Below are positions 54,890-58,421 of a stretch of 58,421 nt of DNA, in pieces. The position numbers and the translations under genes were made by a program. Within the stretch, counting starts at the first letter, position 1, and each line of letters opens with the position of its first letter. Origin of the DNA: an uncultured Bacteroidales bacterium. Its GTDB lineage: Bacteria; Bacteroidota; Bacteroidia; Bacteroidales; Muribaculaceae. The notes below the pieces were generated by a model. That model saw only the letters and a program-made list of their open reading frames with translations. It ran no database searches and was not told the origin of the DNA. Where the stretch lies: the NCBI GenBank assembly GCA_947173955.1, contig CAMWHE010000011.1:1-58421 (forward strand), read 5' to 3'.

Positions 54890-55983
54890 TGAAACGTCTC
54901 TGCACGCTACTGACAGTAGCCCTGACAGTCATATCGGTCTCAGCCGGCACCCGATGGGTATCGGCTGACTCGCTGCCTCTGCTCGGCAAGTGTGTCGATC
55001 CGGCCTCCACGTCATTTCGCTATCAGCGCCTTCCCGACTCGCTCGAAAGCCGTGTGAAGCGTCCCGACCTCTCCCGGCTAGGCCGCAACTCGGCCGGCAT
55101 GGCGATACGCTTCGCGTCCGACGCCCCTGAAATCAGCCTGCGGTGGAAGTCGACCCAACGCAACCTGATGAACCACATGACTCCCACCGGAACCCGCGGC
55201 CTTGACCTCTACACTCTTCTCCCCGATTCCACCTGGACATTCGCCCAGTCCGGACGTCCCGACCCGTATAAGGCTGTTACCGAGACCAGAGTCATCGGCA
55301 ACATGACTCCCGCTCCGCGCGAGTATATGCTCTACCTGTCGCTCTATGACGGTGTCGACTCGCTCTATATCGGTGTGCCCGACGGATATTCGGTCAGCGC
55401 TCCCGCCATACAGCTTCCGCGCGCCTCGCGGCCCATAATCTACTACGGGACAAGCCTCACGCAGGGCGGATGCGCCAACCGTCCAGGCATGGCTCATACC
55501 AACATCCTCCAGCGGCGCCTCAACCGCGATGTGGTCAATTTCGGCTTCAGCGGCAATGGTCAGCTCGACCTTGAGGTGGCCGAAGTCATGGCCGCCGTGC
55601 CCGATCCGGCGCTTTTTGTCCTCGACTTCCTCCCGAATGTCAACAATCAGCAGCTCGACACGCTCTTCATCCCCTTTGTCGACATCCTGCGCAAGGCTCA
55701 TCCCGGAGTACCCGTCCTCGTCATCGAAGACCCCGACTATCCCTACAAGCGCTTCGACCGTGCGGCACAGGCTCGCGTGGATAGCCGCCGTCAGCTCCTT
55801 AAGGAGATAATGGACAGACTGCTCGCAGCTGACCCTGACGTGCATTTCCTACCATCGGCCGGCCTTATCGGCGATGACGGCGAACCCTCGGTCGACGGAC
55901 TCCACTTCACCGACATAGGCTTCCTGCGCTATGCAGACAATATCATGCCTGCAATCACCCAACTGCTTGACAACAATGAATAG
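54889..55983 (+). CDS. SGNH/GDSL esterase, second of three
   Basis: A 364-residue paralogue of its neighbours, with the same GxDLY domain (GTRGLDLY at 101-108) and SGNH domain: Ser189 in YYGTSLTQGG, and Asp336/His339 in DGLHFTD. The signal peptide ends near SVSAGT. ATG 54889 overlaps the stop of the first copy (TGATG); a GTG three bases earlier is possible. The 3' end overlaps the third copy by 8 bases. Confidence 0.88.
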   Translation: MKRLCTLLTVALTVISVSAGTRWVSADSLPLLGKCVDPASTSFRYQRLPDSLESRVKRPDLSRLGRNSAGMAIRFASDAPEISLRWKSTQRNLMNHMTPTGTRGLDLYTLLPDSTWTFAQSGRPDPYKAVTETRVIGNMTPAPREYMLYLSLYDGVDSLYIGVPDGYSVSAPAIQLPRASRPIIYYGTSLTQGGCANRPGMAHTNILQRRLNRDVVNFGFSGNGQLDLEVAEVMAAVPDPALFVLDFLPNVNNQQLDTLFIPFVDILRKAHPGVPVLVIEDPDYPYKRFDRAAQARVDSRRQLLKEIMDRLLAADPDVHFLPSAGLIGDDGEPSVDGLHFTDIGFLRYADNIMPAITQLLDNNE

Positions 55984-57073
55984 ACTTCTCCCTCTCCTCC
56001 TGCTCGCCCTGACCTCCATAGCGCCCGCCGGCGCCCGCGGCATCAGGTGGCATTCGGCCGACTCGCTCCCCTTGCTGGGCAAGGCTGTCGACGATGCTTC
56101 GACTGCATCACGCTTTCAGCGCCTACCCGACTCGCTCGAGCACAAAGTAAAGCGGCCGCCCCTCTTCGGACTCGGCCGCCACTCAGCCGGCATGGCCATA
56201 CGCTTCACATCCGACAGTCCCGAGATCCACGCCCGATGGAAATCGCGCTTCAACAGCATAATGAACCACATGACCCCGACCGGCTCGCGAGGCCTTGACC
56301 TCTACGTCATGCTGCCCGACTCCACCTGGACCTTCGCCCAGACAGCACGCCCCGACCTGGGCTCGCACACGACGGAGACCTGTGTGGTCAGCAATATGCC
56401 CTCCGGTCAGCGCGAGTATATGCTCTACCTGTCGCTCTACGATGCCGTCGACTCCCTCTATATCGGTGTCCCCGAGGAGTATAGCCTGACAGCTCCGGCT
56501 GTCAACCATCCGAAGGCTGAATCGCCGATAGTCTATTACGGCACGAGCCTCGTCCACGGCGGATGCGTCAACCGTCCCGGCATGGCACATACCAACATCT
56601 TGCGCCGGCGCCTTGACCGCGATGTCATCAACCTCGGCTTCGGTGGCAACGGTCAGCTCGACCTGGAGATAGCCGAAGTGATAGCCGGAGTCAAGGATCC
56701 CTCGCTCGTCATCCTCGACTTCGTGCCCAACTGCTCCAGCGGACAGATCGACACACTGATGATACCCTTTGTCGACATCATACGCACAGCCCATCCCGAC
56801 GTGCCCATCCTCTTCATAGAGTGCCTGCAGCATCCGCGCAGCCGGTTTGACAATCAGATGAGAGCCGCCACCGAGCGCCATAACGCAATGATGCGCCGCC
56901 GCTACGACGACCTGACCGCCCGCTACACCGGCCTCCACTATCTGCCGACCGAAGGCCTGCTCGGCGATGACAACGAGCATACCGTCGACGCCCTGCATCT
57001 GACCGACATGGGCGCCCTCCGCTTCGCCGACGCCCTCGAGCCCGTCATCCGCTCCATCCTCTCCTCCCGTTAA
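55976..57073 (+). CDS. SGNH/GDSL esterase, third of three
   Basis: A 365-residue paralogue with Ser191 in YYGTSLVHGG and Asp338/His341 in DALHLTD. One block differs from the others: GFGGNGQ in place of GFSGNGQ. The start codon at 55976 begins a signal peptide (MNRLLPLLLLALTSIAPAGA) and overlaps the second copy by 8 bases. The earlier ATG at 55931 is less likely. It is the last gene of the locus. Confidence 0.88.
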   Translation: MNRLLPLLLLALTSIAPAGARGIRWHSADSLPLLGKAVDDASTASRFQRLPDSLEHKVKRPPLFGLGRHSAGMAIRFTSDSPEIHARWKSRFNSIMNHMTPTGSRGLDLYVMLPDSTWTFAQTARPDLGSHTTETCVVSNMPSGQREYMLYLSLYDAVDSLYIGVPEEYSLTAPAVNHPKAESPIVYYGTSLVHGGCVNRPGMAHTNILRRRLDRDVINLGFGGNGQLDLEIAEVIAGVKDPSLVILDFVPNCSSGQIDTLMIPFVDIIRTAHPDVPILFIECLQHPRSRFDNQMRAATERHNAMMRRRYDDLTARYTGLHYLPTEGLLGDDNEHTVDALHLTDMGALRFADALEPVIRSILSSR

Positions 57074-57107
57074 AAGCTTCCAGAAGCTAATATCTAAAAA
57101 AACTTAG

Positions 57108-57183
57108 GACTGCGTCAAAATTTTTGGCGCAGTCTCATCAAAACTAAACCCCGAGGTTTGTCTTTCAACAGGGACACTCGGGG
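57108..57183. terminator. Two hairpins after the esterase genes
   Basis: GACTGCG (57108-57114) pairs with CGCAGTC (57128-57134), and CCCCGAG (57149-57155) with CTCGGGG (57177-57183). The first has an A-rich left and T-rich loop, and may be the terminator of the locus. The pair also resembles the end of a decayed mobile element, which I cannot prove. Confidence 0.5.
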
Positions 57184-57248
57184 GATTCCATTGCAAAGTT
57201 ATATAATTTTTTAATTTCGGCAACTTTTAAAGAGTTAAAATTTATTCT

Positions 57249-57917
57249 GTGAAATACTGTGATTACGAAACTGCATTCTCTGCAGCGCGTCTCAATCGAT
57301 ACTTGGTTGCATGTCAAGGCGATCGTTCAAAAGCGTTGTCTTTATACAGACATAACATAAAACTATGTCAAAAATTTTATGGAATAATCAATGTTTTTGA
57401 GGTAGTGCTACGCAATGCAATAAATCGCCATTATCAGAATCATTTCGATGATCAGGATTGGATTAGACATCAGTGTTCAGATGGAGGTTTACTTGAACGT
57501 GCGCCACAAAGATTGGAGATTGAGAGAACTGTCTCCATATTGGAACGACAGGGCAAATATTCTAATGACAGATTAGTTTCCTCCGTTACTTTTGGATTTT
57601 GGACATATTTGTTTAACCGTATCCCTTTCAGAAATGGAGGAATGAATCTTTTGCAGATATTTCCGAATAGGACACCTGGCCTCGCTCAACGCCCTATATA
57701 TAACGAGCTTCAGGAAATTAAGGCCTTCAGAAACAAAATTGCCCACCATGAAGCCATATGCTTTAATTCCACCGGAGAAATTGATTTAAACTACGCTCAG
57801 GAAAAATTGGATTTAATAAAGAAGTATGTAACTTTTATAGGATATAATCCCATTGAATTATTTTGGGGAACCGGAATACGTCCATATGCATTGATTGATA
57901 AGATTAACAATATATAG
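57249..57917 (+). CDS. Abi-family (abortive infection) HEPN-like protein
   Basis: A 222-residue protein beginning with GTG (no better ATG). The segment EIKAFRNKIAHHEAIC carries the Arg-Asn...His motif of the Abi/AbiD-F family, with an R-x4-6-H pattern typical of HEPN ribonucleases. The N-terminal KLCQKFYGIINVFEVVLRNAINRHYQNHF is the other family hallmark. These proteins can block phage growth, probably by RNA cleavage, though no partner is nearby. The gene is strikingly AT-rich compared with the preceding locus, which suggests transfer. Confidence 0.8.
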   Translation: MKYCDYETAFSAARLNRYLVACQGDRSKALSLYRHNIKLCQKFYGIINVFEVVLRNAINRHYQNHFDDQDWIRHQCSDGGLLERAPQRLEIERTVSILERQGKYSNDRLVSSVTFGFWTYLFNRIPFRNGGMNLLQIFPNRTPGLAQRPIYNELQEIKAFRNKIAHHEAICFNSTGEIDLNYAQEKLDLIKKYVTFIGYNPIELFWGTGIRPYALIDKINNI

Positions 57918-57992
57918 GACCACCAGAACCGTCTTACACCGACCTAAAACAGGATGTCAGTAAGCGGACTTGTAGACAAGTGGTGCTAACAG

Positions 57993-58013
57993 CTCTCGCA
58001 GATTTACGCGGAT
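57993..58013. repeat. Dispersed short repeat, copy 2
   Basis: Matches the stretch at 19857-19877 with one base changed. It sits in a gene-free patch of 57918-58101 that otherwise shows nothing clear. Confidence 0.55.
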
Positions 58014-58101
58014 CACGCATATCTGTGATTGCCTACAATAATGAGCCATTCACGCGCTAATTCATATCGAACTCAAATTATTTAGATATTCAGGTCTACA
58101 A

Positions 58102-58136
58102 AATAAAGGTCGCAATTCCACTTTGCGACCTTTATT
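58102..58136. terminator. Bidirectional terminator
   Basis: A perfect 14-bp stem AATAAAGGTCGCAA (58102-58115) with TTGCGACCTTTATT (58123-58136). It serves the minus-strand gene fragment and perhaps the Abi gene. Confidence 0.85.
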
Positions 58137-58159
58137 ATTTACTATTTTAAATATTTACT

Positions 58160-58421
58160 CTATAGTCTACCAATTTTAGATGATACAGTTTTCAGACCAT
58201 ATTTATCTCTCAAAAAATTTTCTAAATTCATTCGTATTTGTCCCGGTAAATACGGAGATACAATTACATTATCAATGAAATTACATGGATTACATGCGAT
58301 TTTTAGTGGCTCTTTGGGAAAATCTATCTGTGAATTCCCTGTACAGTCCTTCTCTTCAAAATAAAATATTACTGTCCGCTAAACCATAATTAGTTGAGTC
58401 CAACTTCTTGAAAGATAGGAG
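58160..58421 (-). pseudogene. 3' part of an unknown gene, with apparent frameshift
   Basis: On the minus strand an open frame runs from the window end (FKKLDSTNYGLADSNILF, then stop) and continues in the next frame with FEEKDCTGNSQIDFPKEP... and RLRDKYGL-like residues, to a TAG at 58162-58160. A one-base shift in the T-rich stretch near 58365-58370 would join them. It is either a decayed gene or a sequencing error. The rest lies outside the window. The family is not recognised; two Cys in IACNPCNF are notable. Confidence 0.4.

Noticed and set aside
38097..57073. Sialic acid (Nan) utilisation operon
   Set aside because: The epimerase plus MFS pair is suggestive, but there is no NanL aldolase, sialidase or NanM, and the permease is of the sugar-porter type.
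57108..57183. Complete insertion sequence
   Set aside because: No transposase frame and no matching terminal repeats; only two hairpins are seen.

Overview
The window looks like a Bacteroidales chromosome, most likely a Muribaculaceae-type gut bacterium. The coding DNA is GC-rich. The evidence is a type IX secretion (T9SS) gene run, a SusC/SusD pair, BspA-like and T9SS-sorted surface proteins, and Bacteroidetes-type promoters (TTTG or TTG near -33, TAnnTTTG near -7). This assignment rests on gene content; no rRNA is present.

Layout. 1-1260: a REP-associated tyrosine transposase (RAYT) embedded in tandem palindromic repeats. 1267-4263: an ion-channel protein, a secreted PCMD-like protein and an AI-2E-type permease. 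4350-11771: the T9SS regulator PorX followed by tsaE, birA, a large TPR protein and an outer-membrane barrel, mostly with overlapping ends. 11844-16511: rbfA, a LolC/E-type permease, an unusual tandem ABC ATPase, recF, a DUF721 (DciA-like) gene and a thioesterase. 16646-19794: pta, ackA and ddh. 19965-21623 (minus): a BspA-like LRR surface protein whose upstream region holds a 15-bp inverted repeat around a promoter-like motif. 22150-22690: a second REP-like array related to the one next to the transposase. 22694-31178: an unknown divergent gene, then porT-porP-gldK-gldL-gldM-gldN and a thioredoxin-like lipid-free secreted protein. 31156-32863 (minus): tcdA and bioB. 33177-37704: myo-inositol-phosphate synthase and a T9SS-exported PI-PLC-like protein. 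38097-57073: a roughly 19-kb polysaccharide-utilisation-like locus, all on the plus strand. 57249-58421: an AT-rich patch with an Abi-family gene and the broken end of another gene.

How it fits together. The T9SS core (PorT, PorP, GldK-N), its regulator PorX and at least two likely cargo proteins (the LRR protein and the PI-PLC protein) lie within about 35 kb. The utilisation locus pairs a SusC/D import system with a DUF4434 protein, a GHL10 protein, a calcineurin-like phosphoesterase, an HGSNAT-like membrane acetyltransferase, three tandem SGNH esterases, a sugar-porter permease and an AGE-family epimerase. It contains no classical CAZy glycosidase or lyase that I recognise and no local regulator, so its substrate is open.

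The most interesting leads are the RAYT/REP system with family members at two loci, the possible invertible promoter upstream of the LRR gene, the complementary-degenerate tandem ABC protein in the recF operon, and the esterase-rich utilisation locus beside inositol genes. All calls were made by reading the sequence; no database search was run.
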